From NCBI GenBank assembly GCA_035578175.1, contig JAQMRL010000001.1:57001553-57065552 (forward strand): DNA of 64,000 nucleotides. Direction: 5' to 3'. This stretch comes from Catonia carolina. Taxonomy: Eukaryota > Arthropoda > Insecta > Hemiptera > Achilidae. The notes under the pieces are model-generated. The model did not search any database and was not told where the DNA came from. It worked only from the letters and a program-made list of their open reading frames with translations. Shown here piece by piece: positions 1-12,529 of the stretch. How positions within the stretch are numbered: the first letter of the stretch is position 1; every line of letters starts with the position of its first letter. The position numbers were made by a program, and so were the translations under genes.

Positions 1-3000
1 ATCTGCCGTAATCTTTTCTGTGTTAGATTTGATATAAACTCTGACATGAAAGCGCAGTAAACTATAAAGTTATAAATAAAAGTAACAACAGGTAATGTAT
101 GAGAGTACGATTCAGTGACTTTGTATAATTTCAAACTGGTGACGTTTTGCAAAACCATAAAGCGATTTGTAAAATTTGTAATCAGGGATTTAATACAAAC
201 TACTCATTAGTGTATCAGCTACAAAATTCGACAGAACAGTAATTAATTATTACAGTCACAATATTTTATATTTATTAGGGTCATGAAATTATGCATACCG
301 TTTAAACCAGCGTCAAAAATCAAATGGATAGATAAGATTTATATTAATTGACGGACAGCATTATGGATTATTATTATGTAGGAAATTTTGTAAGTACTAT
401 CGCCAAGAATGTTCTACTAGATATTTTTCAGTTTAAATTTATAAATTTGAATTAACAAGATTTAATTGTAATTCCTTATATGTAATATATGAATGTCTTA
501 CGCTATGTAAATCTATCTATCGCGAAATAAATTGTTTTACTTAAATTAATATCCTGTTTTTAAGGAGGGTTCAATGAAAGAAAGTTTTAAAATAACTTTT
601 TTGATAAAAATGTAGGTGCTATTTTCTGACCACTTTGATACCAACACGACCCTTTAAAACAATTTTTTTCCTTTAGTAAAACATTTTGCAAATTTCATTG
701 CACGAAGCAAATTTTGTCAATCGAGCTGAATGTTTCCTGTACGTTAAAAAGGTTTAGCTTTGGTATTATTTTGCTTAGTTCTTTGCTGTTCTTTACTAAT
801 TCGTTCCAAACCCACATACTGCATTAGTTCACGAGTTTTGTACTACTTTTCGTAAGTTATTCTTTAAAAAATACAGTATTGTTATTGGTAAACATGGTAT
901 TGCAGTGTTGTACTGTAATTGTAATCGTAACACAATATTCAATGTCCTAGTTTTTTTAGAGTACTCCGCAACTTATGTTTATTACTCGTATATCAAAAAG
1001 TACCGTTTTCTTTTAAATCATTTGAGGTGGAAAGTAAATTAATGGGATTATAGTTGTGAGTGAATGTTATTGTATTCGCACATTTCCTTATAACGTTTCA
1101 ATAACACAAAGTATTAATCAATCAGCGAAAGTTACCGACATATTACTTACTTTCATCCTAATAATTTAAGCATAAAGTTCAGGCAAGTTTACGTTAACAA
1201 AAGATCTACTCTAGTGAACGTTTTAAACTATATTGTAAGAGTAATAAGGAAACTGTTCGGATTTAGTTCAATATAGAATATCGTGTGAAGTTTTGGTTAA
1301 TTTATGATTAAGAAGGTGACGTACGTGCACAGTGACTCGGTTATACAGTGCTTTATTATACAGGGTTTAAGACCCTGGTTCGTTGTTCAAATTATTATAT
1401 TTTTAACAGTACAATAACAGGAAGAAAAATAAAAGTACACTTGTGGATAGTTATTTGTCATTGTTAGTACGTGAAAAATTATCGACAGAGAAAACTCAGT
1501 CAATGGTAATCCGTAGGAATCCCATAAAACTAAACTATCAATACTGATAGATCTAAGAATTAACCTTTCCGAATAACCTCTTTTAAAAAATATAATTAAA
1601 AATTATCTTTACTAATCACAACTTTTTTCAACGTTTAAAAAACTACTGATGCCCATTTAGCATATGTTACTCAAGAAGCTCTGAGCTTTCCAACAATGAA
1701 AGGATTGTTGAAATATTGGTTTGGTAATTTCTGGGATTATTTTGTACACATTAATAAACGTAATTCTGTACATTTTTACAGATAAATAATAAATTTTAAA
1801 GGATCATTTCATCTATGTTACAAAATTTTCAAAATAATATGCAGTTGTTTTCATAACAGTAGTCTTAGATGAAATATTTTTATAAAATCACTCATCTTGT
1901 GGGAGACTAATGTGTTCAGGTTATTCACTCAAATTACGTTACAAATATGAACGCATATGCATTCAATTAACACTGAAGCTTGAACGACTTTTCCGATGTG
2001 TAAAGCAATTAAAATATGTTGTAAATTTTCCAGTATTATTGAATCCGTATTTTTATGTACGAAGATTATTTTTTTACACTATGTGGTTTTACATAATCGT
2101 GATGATCGTGACTTAAAATGCTTTTGATAAATTTTGAATTTCATTAATTAAAAGCTATTTTGTTAGATAGACGTAAGACCTAAAGGATGGAGATAGAGGC
2201 ATAAGAGCTTCATTTGGGTTTTAAGTTATGTGCCGTTCATAATTTTGTTTTCATAAAATAGACATACGCCTACTTCTTACCCAAATTGGTGATGTACAAA
2301 AGAAAGGTGAGTAGATTTTCGTGTACAGTTTTATAGTGATAAAATTATTGTAAGAAAAATGTTGATAACCATTAGCAGTTGATGCGACCTTTATAAATAA
2401 GTAAAAAAAGTGAAATTTATTCAATTGTGTGTATTGGTTTAATAAATACCTGCATAAACCTGAAAAGATGAAAATAAAAAAACATGAATAATTATTGTGT
2501 ACTAGAAGATCTTGTGAAACCCTCTTTATTTTAGCATTTTAAAAATACTCTCTCACCACTGATAAATGGTACACCAAAATCTGTTTTTTTCTTTTACTAT
2601 GTAAAACTATTTATACTGAAAATAAATTATAGTTCTAGTTACAGAAACAACTTTTCCTTAATTATTTTTCGTATATACTATTACGTTACCATACAAAATA
2701 ATAGTAGGAAATAACAAAATTAACTATGCATTTAATTAAATGCCTACTAGATTAACTTATGCAAATTTAATAGTTCAGATTATAAATAAGAAAATTATAT
2801 TTAAAGTTACAGTTTCTTCATATTTGTATATCAGAATGACTATAAATGAGTGTGCTTCTCTGTATGCAAAAGTGAGTTTGGGCAATTTTGAATTGGTTTC
2901 GTTTCAAATCCATTTCAACCGAGGGAAAAGAGAAAATTTTTAGAATAACTTATTACTCCTTCAACATTACAACGACCTTCTGTTACTATTGTTCCAAACA

Positions 3001-3110
3001 TGTATCCTTAAATAGCGAGACAACCGTCCAAAGGTGACAATTTGACCATACTATTAAGATAGCATTTTTTTACTAGAAATCTTAGCTGAACGTTTTACTT
3101 TTGTACCATA
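1..3110. other. AT-rich DNA, no gene seen
   Basis: No recognisable gene, RNA or mobile element. Open frames are short (68 codons at most) and translate to low-complexity, Phe/Tyr/Ile-rich peptides expected by chance in AT-rich DNA. A small palindrome (CAGGGT-5 nt-ACCCTG) lies near 1361-1377. Confidence 0.6.
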
Positions 3111-3114
3111 TGAA

Positions 3115-3560
3115 TATGTAGGGAATATCCAGGGAAGGGAATTAATGCATTCATATGGATTTTTGAAATAGAGTTTTCACCGAAAATACAAGTTCTCAGG
3201 CCCCTGAACTCAAAAAATATCTATAGCAATTCGTCTTTTTGTCTCTGCGTGAACAAAATATCTCAAGAACGGATTAGCGTACAAAGTTAAAATGTGGAAA
3301 TTAAGTTAGGTATCACTATAAAACCCGAAAAGCATATTTTCATCAAAATCAGTCAACCGGAAATAGTAGTTTATTCGTGAATTTGTCACTTTTTTAAATT
3401 TTTCTCATAAACGGCTCGTACTTTTTCTTAAAAAATGATCTCATTTACTACATTTTTTTGTGCTCTACAAGATAGTGTAACTCCGTGTTTGCTGAAATTT
3501 TTGGGGCTTGTGCTCTTGTATTAAACATTTTTTTAAATATCGTGACTTTAATAAATGCAT
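3115..3560 (+). repeat. Dispersed repeat of unknown class, copy 1
   Basis: About 440 bp that aligns by eye with 10150-10600. Shared landmarks in order are GAGTTTTCACC, TCTCAGGCCCCTGAA-like, AAAATATCTCAAGAACG, TTAAGTTAG..A.CACTA, TTTCATCAAAATC and CGGCTC. No open frame is conserved between copies, so it is probably a non-coding mobile element or a piece of one. This copy has no TG microsatellite at the place where the other copies have one. Class (MITE, Helitron or LINE UTR) cannot be settled from the sequence. Confidence 0.6.
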
Positions 3561-3910
3561 TTCGGGAATAATTGTATGTAATTAAAGTTATATGAAACTA
3601 AAAACACTATTTTTCAAGTGTTTTTTTCTATATCTTGATTTGGTGTCTATTAGTAATTTCGTATATTTTTCTCACCAAAATCGGTAAAAATGGGATATTT
3701 TAAGATTGCAGTTTTAGTGTGTATTTTACGACAATAGTGAACCAATTCAAAGTTATAAAATATTAAAACACTTTCAACTTTTATTTTAAGGATATTTTTT
3801 GAGTGTAGCTAAATGGTTGTTTACGAATTTTAACTAAATTTATTGTTGAATTAAAAATTTATCTCAAGTCATTAATTCTTTCCCAAACCAGAACGTCTCT
3901 TGTACTGATT

Positions 3911-3990
3911 GGCTCGTGGTGTAGTGGTCAGCACAACTAGCTTTTACCCCAGGAGTCCCGGATTTAATTCCCGAACAGGTCCATCATTTA
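3911..3990 (+). mobile_element. tRNA-derived SINE head fragment
   Basis: A pol III A-box-like segment (GGTGTAGTGGTCAGC, from about 3917) is followed about 30 nt later by a B-box-like segment (GGATTTAATTCC, 3960-3971). The layout matches the better preserved SINE copies at 9485, 14719 and 33587. The body and tail are not recognisable, so this is a fragment. It is not a working tRNA because stems do not pair properly. Confidence 0.55.
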
Positions 3991-6900
3991 TTTTTATCTA
4001 TCACTCTTCATTTTCTACGTTAGCAGTAATGTGCTGACAGCCAGTTGGACGTAATACCAAAAACAAAAATAGACTAGTAGTGATATTTTTCTACAAACTG
4101 CTAGAAATATTATATAACTGATACATTCTGTACACGTAAACTTGCATTGATAACTCAATAATTTTACTGGTATGAACATCCACGTTTTTGATCTTGTCGG
4201 CAAATTCTAGTTTTGAAGTTTATCTAGTTTTTTACGTCAATAATAAACAAATTAACGAAAATGAAATAGTCTATCAACAGAACTCATATTTTGTACTTTT
4301 TTCGGAAATATGCTGCTTACAAAATATTGATTTTAATTTCGAACAGAAGCTGTTCAATCTGCAGGTTTACTATCATAATTTTATTAGCTTCATTAGTTGT
4401 TTATTTTTTATAGCTTGTGAAATAAAAAGTTATTATGATAAATAAAATAAAGTTTTTCATGAAGTTAATGTTTCCGGTTAAAAAGTTAAATTTGATATAA
4501 CATGTAATAGAATTAAGAGGTGTAGAAGCGGTTAAAACTTAACTGTAGTTTAGGAAGGTTTAATATCCAAGGTACATTATAGTTGTAATGAGCGAACGCT
4601 TGAAGTAACTCTGTGGGTGTGGTGAAATGACGGAGGACGACGGGGTAAGATTACAAGAGATTTTAGGGTTAAACCAATGTTAATTCCATAATTCCATGCT
4701 AACTGCAGAACCAGCACTACACCCTTCTCTTTACTAACCTCTGCAGTTTGCTGACTCATTCTCCGTCCAACTGTATAATATTGTAGATTCTCTTTACAGC
4801 AAACTTTTACGAATTAATTACCTTAAAAATGTTAAAGTTCATCATAACTAACTGCTTTCTTTGAAGTTTTAATACTATAAAAGCTAATTTCCCTGTTCAG
4901 TCATTATTTTACTGATTTAACAACAGAAAATAAATATGTTAAATTATTAATAACTTACTAATTTATGAGCACGACCTATTATTTAAAAGCTTAAAACCTG
5001 TAATACGATACTGTACCCCCAGCAATTTATTATTAAATATAATTATACCTTATTTAATTTTAACCGTGATTAAATCAATCTGAGGCGTATTTTACTAACT
5101 TTTCAGTTGAGTTGAATCTTCTTAAATTAGCGATTAACCACTAAATTGCTTATTCCCAGAAATAACCTCCAACTGGGAAAGCACTTAAAACATAATTATA
5201 TTTTGTTGAGAACAGCTGACATGGTGTTTCTCCTTCCTTTAATTTCTGTTTACTCCATTAATTACGTTTCATTATCTCATATTAACTTTTCTTCTCATAA
5301 GTACTTTACGATCATAAGATAGTTGAATACGTTTAATGAATTAACTGATTTGATGAATTTAACCCGTAAAAAAAATTATCTAGTATTTTGTTTATCGTCC
5401 TCTCATTTTTTTAGGCTAGTTTAAAGCTTTGCAGTAAGAAAATGATTCGCACAGCCATGCTAAGAACGATGTGCGAACTAGTTAGGTGGTAGGGCTGCTA
5501 CCTCACTACCTCCAAAGGGCAAGAATTTGTCTTCATAGTTGACTTCCCTAGAGTCTTTTACCACCGAGATCTTAGGACATTTTTCACTTGTCTTCCCAGA
5601 CAATACTCTATACGTACATGAATTATATATAAATTAAGAAAAACTGTTGTCGGGTAAGTGCGAAAGCAGACTGTTTTAGAGTTTTATCTCTCTCGGTTTG
5701 ACCCTGTCTACTCAGCACATCTCAAAATTAGAGACTGGTGAGATGAAATTTTTACATCTTTATCAGGGTGTCAATTATTGTTGGACAATAAAAACAATAA
5801 AGATATTATTAGCATGAACGTCAAAGGTGGTATCAACAATTCGGAAATACAGGCAAAAGTGGTGTAGTCATTTGTTCCAGGTGCCAGATGATCAAACACT
5901 CAAATAGTTGTTTATTTAAAAGCCAAGTTGTATTGGATAAACCCAAAAGAGATTACCATCCCAACTTCTATAAAACATAGCAAATTACTAAGTCTGCGGT
6001 TAAAAGAGGGCGGAGGCCTAATACATATTATTTCTCATGGTGATAACTTTCCTCATTAATGAAATATATTAATAGATATTATATTTTAACAAAATATACT
6101 TAAAAATAAATGCCTGCTTTGACATAAAATTAGTAAACTAATATAGTCACATGGGAACAACCCAAGCATGTCTATATATTAATATGTGTTTAGCGTTAAT
6201 CTTCTTCGAAGTTAAGGTTTAGTAAAATTGAAACTATAACTAACATAGAAATAACGTGTTACTCAAACTGTAATAGAAATTACAAAATAATGTATGTTTG
6301 CCGATAACATATCGATGGCTAAATTTGTTTTTTAAATTAGTTGAGAAATAAATATGGTTCTTGGTTGTAATATACACGAGACACGGAAAGTCATTTTAAT
6401 CCGCACTGCGTAAGCTATTTTATATTTCATTGATTCTTGAAGTGTTCATTCTTATTATCTGAAAAAAATTGAATCGTGTCATTAGTTATATCTTATTGTA
6501 AAAGAAGCTGGTGACGATTTGGTTTTCAACAGTATTTATTATTAAAGCACGAGTACTACTTTAAGTTTGAGGTACATCGCGTGATCTTAGATTGTTAAGT
6601 TAGGAGGTTTAATTCTTAAGGTGCTTCATGCTGAATGTGGAATCGTCAATATGTTGTACGTAATCGTTAAAACAAAGCAGCGCTATTGCTGTAAAATAAT
6701 CTGAATAAAAAAACTATCAATAGTATTATAATTTAGGCATTGTACTGTTTATTTCTGCAGATGTATTAAATACAATTAATTAGCTTTTAATAATTAATTA
6801 CCGTTTTAGTCTTTTAGGTTGGTTGTATATATGAGGTTGAATATGTGAGGTTTGGGCAGTGACTTAATTCGTGTGATCGTGTTATTAGTTGTGGTGACTT

Positions 6901-7720
6901 TATATTAACTTTAGTTGATTTCATGTTAAGAATGCAGTACGTTAAGTCCGTAAGCAATGTGTTTCATATGGGAGTTTGATAGCTACTGCACTAACTAAAA
7001 ATATCGACTCCGCGCCACAACACGTTCTCATTTACAAACTCCTCTTGAACTTTATATTTGTCATACATAATATTTATCATACTAAATATTTGTATCGTTT
7101 TAAAGATCAGTTACCGACAAATTATTCTAGTACTGGAATTGTTTATCGATTTTATTGTTTTTCTTAATTAGGTATTTTAAAGTAAACAATAGTTATTGTT
7201 TAAACCTTGGTAAATCATTAAATCTTGTTTAAGTAACAATCGTCAGTATCTTGGAAAGGTCTAAAAATGGCAATAAACCTCCCCTGGACCGACAGTGAGG
7301 GTGACAGAGAGACGTCATACGTCTCTTGTACGCACCTACGATCTCATATCTAAATATCAGAGTATAATAATAACATTTACAGCGTAATAAAGTATGATTC
7401 ATTAGGAAGCGAAAGTATTTTTTCAGAATTTTTTATTAAATGAGCTTGTAATAGTGTGGTAAGCAAACTCAATATTTTGGTCGTTGACCTTCGGATAGCA
7501 TCGTTGGAGGAAAGTTATTGTATTAGCTGTACCTGATGTTTTCCGTACGCCTGATAACACAACGGGTTCTCATAAGAGCTGTTCTGCATTCTGAACGTGA
7601 AATAGAGTATAGTAGTTCTTTGTTGCTGATTCGTATGCTGTTATGATGTCTATGTTTTTATGTTGTGTTTTTACTGACCCATGTTTGACAACACGAAATG
7701 ATGCGTAAAACATGCCACAA
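3991..7720. other. No gene seen
   Basis: AT-rich sequence with chance-sized open frames only (85 codons at most). A slightly GC-richer patch at 5440-5720 and another at 7261-7330 (with a short GAGACGT-CAT-ACGTCTC hairpin) could not be assigned to any family. Confidence 0.55.
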
Positions 7721-7724
7721 ACTC

Positions 7725-8130
7725 AAAACATGCTTCTATCAACTAAAATTCTTACTCGATAGACGTTCTAAATTAAACATGTCACATAAATGAACAATCT
7801 ACAAGGGAGTCATATAACTAATCTGGAGACATGAAGTCTACATTTGGGGATCTGCTAAACCTCACACACGAAACGTATACAAACGATTCAAAACAAGATT
7901 CTACGAGCGATAACACATTGCTCCTTTTACGTTACAAACTTAATGTTGCACAAAGACTTACAAAATAAATACGCAAATGACGTCGCGAGACAACTGTACG
8001 AGATGATACATGACAAATTTTAATTACATGACAACCCACACATACAAAACACGTACACTAGGGTGATACCGGGTACTAAGCACAGCCCTTTAACGCGCCT
8101 CTGGCCAAAGGATATTTTTGGCCAATTGTA
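7725..8130 (+). pseudogene. Jockey-like ORF2 C-terminal remnant
   Basis: Translation with stops tolerated gives a decayed copy of the region after the RT thumb of Jockey-type LINEs. Around 7826-7852 it reads IWRHEVYIWGSAKP, then YKRFKTRF, then LHKDLQNKYAND near 7945-7985. These line up with IWTYGLELWGTA, LQRFQSKCLRLI and LHNDLNLP of the intact LINE in this window (21541-22428). Several stops and frame changes are present. The family is known to encode an endonuclease and reverse transcriptase for target-primed retrotransposition; this copy is dead and 5'-truncated. The assignment rests on the eye alignment only. Confidence 0.55.
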
Positions 8131-8139
8131 AGACTGTAG

Positions 8140-9475
8140 TGTTGACTGAAAGCTCCAACAAATAATTAAAGTTTTGGGACCTTTGAATCATATTTAGATA
8201 TTATAAATATTTACTAATATATATATTTACTTAATATATTATATATAATAAATATTCAATAAAAACGTGTCAAAAAACTTTTGAGGGGGCAGCGACTGGA
8301 CGACGTCCCCACTAGTGATTACATATTAACACAAACGAACACTACGAACATGAAGAGTAATGATTCTGTTTAATATTTTACAGTTCTAGCATTTTTATTA
8401 AATAAAGTAAAAATAAAAACAAATAGGTTTTCAAAACACAAACATTCTGGTGGTTTATTACTGTGTAATTTCTTTGTTTCTCTGTTATGGTAATTAAAAT
8501 AATAATATAATTTATAATTAAATATTTACAATGGAATTAAGTTTTTTTATCCTATCTATTCACTTTTTATTTACAAGTACATTTTACACTACGTTAGTAA
8601 TTTAACAGTGAGTTCACACATTTTTGAAAATAATTTAAATTTTAAGATGAACAGAAAAAGGCTTTTAGTATCTGATTAAATTACGAATTTTAGTATGGGT
8701 TTGTTTAAATAAGATGAAGTATTTTCCAATTATTTTTTATACACTTAACAAAATTCAATGAAATTTTTAGGAAAGTCATCTTGGTTTTAGTTTTTATACA
8801 TTTTGCCATCAACGAGTAAATTCAAGAAAGAAAATCATGTGAAGGCAAATTTCGCGTCAACGACAAGTGATATTATACAACTAATGTTTTCCTCTGATAA
8901 CAAAGTTTTGCAGTTGTCAAAGTTCAATTTAAAATTGAGCAGTGGTTTTGAGTTTTAGAGTATTAAGTACAAAGACAGACAAAACTTTTAAAATGTATTG
9001 ACACCTCTCTCTCTCTCTCTCTTTTGTGATACGAATATCTGAGAAATCCTCTACATTTTAAAATTTAAAAGTGTACTTATAGAACTTCAATTCTGTTATC
9101 ATAAATTTAACCTCTTTTAAAGAAATTTGCTAGAAAAGTTGAGGTGTTTTACAAACTTCCATAGAACAGCTTCTCTGTTTTAAAAGGTTATGCACGTGGA
9201 ATGACTGTTCTGGTTTTCTTTAGTAAAGGACGCATTATTGGAATGGTGTTAAATATATAGAAAGTTTTATTACAGTAACTTTATTACATATAGAAACTGT
9301 ATTCGAAAGGTAGGCTGTAGAACAAGGTAAAGGTTTATGGTACACAAGTGCATTGTTCCTATCTCGTTGCCCAAGCGTATGCTCCGTTATTGAGTATTGT
9401 TACAACTTGAACTATCTGTCCATATCAAACAACACCACGCAACGAGCTATATATTTTTATTTTGAACGAAAAAAT
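8140..9475. other. No gene seen; short CT microsatellite
   Basis: AT-rich, with a strongly AT-alternating patch at 8196-8260 and a (CT)n run at about 9004-9023. No coding or element signal seen. Confidence 0.55.
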
Positions 9476-9484
9476 TTGATTACT

Positions 9485-9643
9485 GGCCGCCATCACAGTG
9501 TAGTGGTAATGTGGTGGTAGCCTAAATTGTGGAGGTCCCGGATTCGATTTCCGGCAAGGATCTGGAAATTTTACAACTTAAAACCCACCGTAGTCGCTTA
9601 TAACTGAGCTGCTGATGCGACTTTAAATAAACTAAAGAAAATA
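9485..9643 (+). mobile_element. tRNA-derived SINE (family A), near complete
   Basis: Starts GGCCGCCATCACAGTG and has an A box (about 9498-9510), a B box (GGATTCGATTTCC, about 9540-9552), then a body shared with the other family A copies (TCTGGAAATT..., ACCGTAGTCGCTTATAACTGA..., CTGATGCGACTTTAAATAAA). It ends in an A-rich tail. Flanking TTGATTACT (9476-9484) and TTGAATACT (9644-9652) look like a 9-bp target-site duplication with one mismatch. SINEs of this kind are transcribed by RNA polymerase III and moved by a partner LINE. Confidence 0.8.
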
Positions 9644-9654
9644 TTGAATACTTT

Positions 9655-10145
9655 TACAAATTAAAGTCCAATTAATGATTCATAATAATTATTACACTAT
9701 ACGGTTTACTAATCCTAATTATGTTACAACTAATATTTTCGTTAAGTTTCTGATTTTGTAAAGTTTTTACAAAAACGTAGACTATTATGACAGTTTTTGA
9801 TTAAGTGAAATCTTTTGTTTTCGACAGTGAGAAACTGACTATGGTTAATGATAAAAAACACATCCAGATGTAAAAATACTTTCATTTCTTTAATACATAA
9901 CTCAAAATGTATATTGTTTATCATTTTGTTCAACTTTTTCTTTTTTACGTAGTAATTTTAAAATATGAATATGAACAATAATTTAAGTCGATAAAGAGAA
10001 TACACCGAAAATTTTCACAAACGTCATGAAACCAAGAATGTACAATTAGTAAATACGTAATACAGAAAATTTTGTAGAGACTCCAGAAAGATTGACAGTT
10101 ATTTATAAAGACATCAGATTTTTGAGATTTTCTGTTTTACTTTTT
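9655..10145. other. No gene seen
   Basis: AT-rich sequence without recognisable features. Confidence 0.55.
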
Positions 10146-10149
10146 CTTG

Positions 10150-10610
10150 CCTATATATAGGAAGGAAAGTACTGTTTTCATGTCAGTTTTTGAAAATCGA
10201 GTTTTCACCAGATATACACGTTTTCAGACCTCCTGAAACATGTTTTTAGCGATTGGTCTGTGTGCATGTGTGTGTGTGTGTGTGTATGTGTCTGTTTTGA
10301 ATAAAATATCTCAAGAACGAAACATCATACGAACTTGGACCTTAAAAATTAAGTTAGATACCACTACAGGACCTGACACGAACGGTTTCATCAAAATCGG
10401 TTAACCGAAAGTAGTAGTTTATTCTTGTCATTTCTCACTTTTGCGATTTTTCAAAAACGGCTCCTACTATTTTTTTTTAAATCGCCTCATTTACTACATT
10501 TTTTTATGCGCTACTAGATAGGGCTGGCACCATGTCTCCTGAAATTCGTGAGAAGGCTGCTCTCTTATAGAAAAAAATGGTTTTTTTAAGATTGCGGCAT
10601 TAATATACAA
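10150..10610 (+). repeat. Dispersed repeat of unknown class, copy 2
   Basis: Aligns with 3115-3560 over most of its length. A (TG)n run lies at about 10262-10284, inside the repeat. After it come AAAATATCTCAAGAACG, ACTTGGACCTTAAAAATTAAG, ACCACTACAGGACC and TTTCATCAAAATCGGTTAACCG, then CAAAAACGGCTC. Copy 4 at 45745-46080 shares the same blocks on the opposite strand. Confidence 0.65.
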
Positions 10611-10734
10611 ACATTTACGAAAGTTTATGAGCAGGTAAATTTTATTGTTGTAGCATTTCTGTTAATTGATTTTTAGTTTAATTGAATAATGTATCAAATA
10701 CGTTGACCAGTGGAGGCTATGTTTGACTACGATA

Positions 10735-10858
10735 CGGAATCGGTTGGTTTCAACGTGTAATAAATTTGAGACCCTGGCTGGGAATCTAATCGAGGACGAA
10801 AATGTTAGTAACGAAAATAATATAATACTCCAACCCTTGGGCTACGGAGGTGGCTTAG
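10735..10858 (-). mobile_element. Degenerate family A SINE
   Basis: Read on the minus strand it starts GCCACCTCCGTAGCC (like 33587) and contains the decayed B-box and following block (CCAGGGTCTC). The plus strand shows GAGACCCTGGCTGGGAATCTAAT, which parallels the 14.8-kb copy. The middle of the head has diverged. An overlapping 80-codon plus-strand open frame is a shadow of this SINE, not a gene. Confidence 0.6.
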
Positions 10859-10969
10859 TTTGCTTTTATAAAATAATTCCTATAAAGCCGTTGCATGTAG
10901 AGGTTTTTTTATCTTCCGTTTTGCGGTATTTGGGACAATTAAAAATACATTTATTCATTTATTAAAGTT

Positions 10970-12070
10970 GTTTTTGTAGCCAACACTCTGACCATTCCTT
11001 CACTGTAGGCTTTCTTTTTTTCTGCCCATCCGGTTTTCTCCTTTTGTTCTTTGTGGAAGTCCTTAAATCAACTTAGGATTTTCTTAACGTACAAGGTCTT
11101 CGTAGTTATTATGATCTGTCTTAAAAACCTGTTCACGCCGTCTTGATGTTCACCAAGTCTGTAATCCATTTGTTGTTCTGATATATAAGGTAATTAAAAC
11201 TTTATTTTCTTTTAAGGTTATTGCACTATATAGATTGTCAATAAAGAAAATATGTAAAAACTTCCTGTATGTATTGGCAAAGAAAAATACATTGCACTAT
11301 TTTGTATTTTATTGCATTTACAGTGTAATGTGACAAGTGCAGTCAATAAAATGTGTAACGCTATACGTATGTGTATGTATAACATTTGTAAAGTTATATT
11401 TGACTTTGGCAAAATATCAAAATTTCATTTAAATACAACACAAGAATTATATATCTAAGTTTACAATTTCGTACAAAATATTCCAGCTTATTTTGGGCTC
11501 AAGAAAAAGAAATTGAATAATTTATTTTTATTTATTTTTCTCCGTAAATTAAAGCAAACTTGGTGGATATTATTTCAATGACCAAAAAACCCGTTATAAA
11601 ACTGTTTGTTTTTAAGTCTTTAATGCGTCATGGAGAGCTATAAATAATACGTTCTCTCAGTAAAATAATAAAAAAGCAAAATTTTGTAATCCTTTTTTTT
11701 ACGTAAATACAAAAGTTTATTTCCAGTTCCATTATAATTTTATTAATCATGATATCGGTACTGTACTTGAATTAAACAATTTAAACAAATAATTTTTTAT
11801 CCATTTTCCGTTCATTAAATTAACTTTTATTTAAACTGAAATGGCTTTTGAAATTCTGTGATTTTTGAAACGGTTTTGAATTTTTTTCTATTCAAAATTA
11901 TGTTTTTACAAACGTTCTATATCTATCAAAATTATTTATATTTCCAATAAGTATAATTACATATTTACTTTCAACAGTAAAATATTATGAGGTTTTCACT
12001 ATGGTATACATCGAGTTATACGACTATTCATCTTTCGATAAAGTTAACTTTCTTAACTTAATTTTTTAAA
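10970..12070. other. No gene seen
   Basis: AT-rich. The slightly GC-richer patch 10975-11180 might be very old RT debris on the minus strand but I could not align a motif with confidence. Confidence 0.5.
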
Positions 12071-12074
12071 TTAG

Positions 12075-12520
12075 GCCCTCAAATTGGCGAGCCAGGAGTT
12101 TTTCATTGGTCACGAGTTCTTTTCCTTCTATATTATCTTGTATGATGCAGTATTTCATATACTTAAGCTTACAACATTTTACGATGTTTATTACCTATGG
12201 GCCTTTATTGATTCTTCGTAAGGCTTCGATGTTGGTGACCCTCCGTGTCCATGGTATTTTAAAAATTTTTCTACCCAACCAGAGTTCAAAGTCTTAGAGT
12301 TTGCTGGTAGTCACCCTTTTAAGTTCCAAGTCTTTACATTATCCTAAAGAATTGAAAAATTACAGTATCTCAGGAGCCGCAGTTTGGGGTGTAGGGTTTG
12401 GGCTAGGTGTGAGGTCGTGGCTTTTGAACGCTGAGCTCAATATCTTCAAGACAATTTCTGACCTTTCCAATGCGACACATTATCTCCTGGGAAATTTCGC
12501 ACCAAATTACTTTTTTACAT
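12075..12520 (-). pseudogene. RTE-like reverse transcriptase remnant
   Basis: On the minus strand the frame at about 12290-12075 reads LWLGRKIFKIPWTRRVTN, IEALRRINKGP, a stop, VINIVKCCKLKYMKY and on with no further stop. This is the conserved block after the RT thumb of RTE-like LINEs (consensus of the type W.RR.LKI.W.DRV.N.EVL.R). Upstream, near 12440-12500, CRIGKVRNCLEDIE matches the block normally about 60 residues earlier, in a shifted frame. Two plus-strand open frames here (63 and 101 codons) are antisense shadows. Confidence 0.65.
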
Positions 12521-12529
12521 TATTAAGTA

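Noticed and set aside
4577..4759. 60-codon minus-strand frame
   Set aside because: No transposase or other motif could be confirmed.
10723..10965. 80-codon open frame on the plus strand
   Set aside because: It overlaps a degenerate family A SINE read in the wrong direction; no protein motif.
10975..11180. Possible RT fragment on the minus strand
   Set aside because: A faint RLGEHQDG..FLRQII-like reading could not be aligned with neighbouring motifs.
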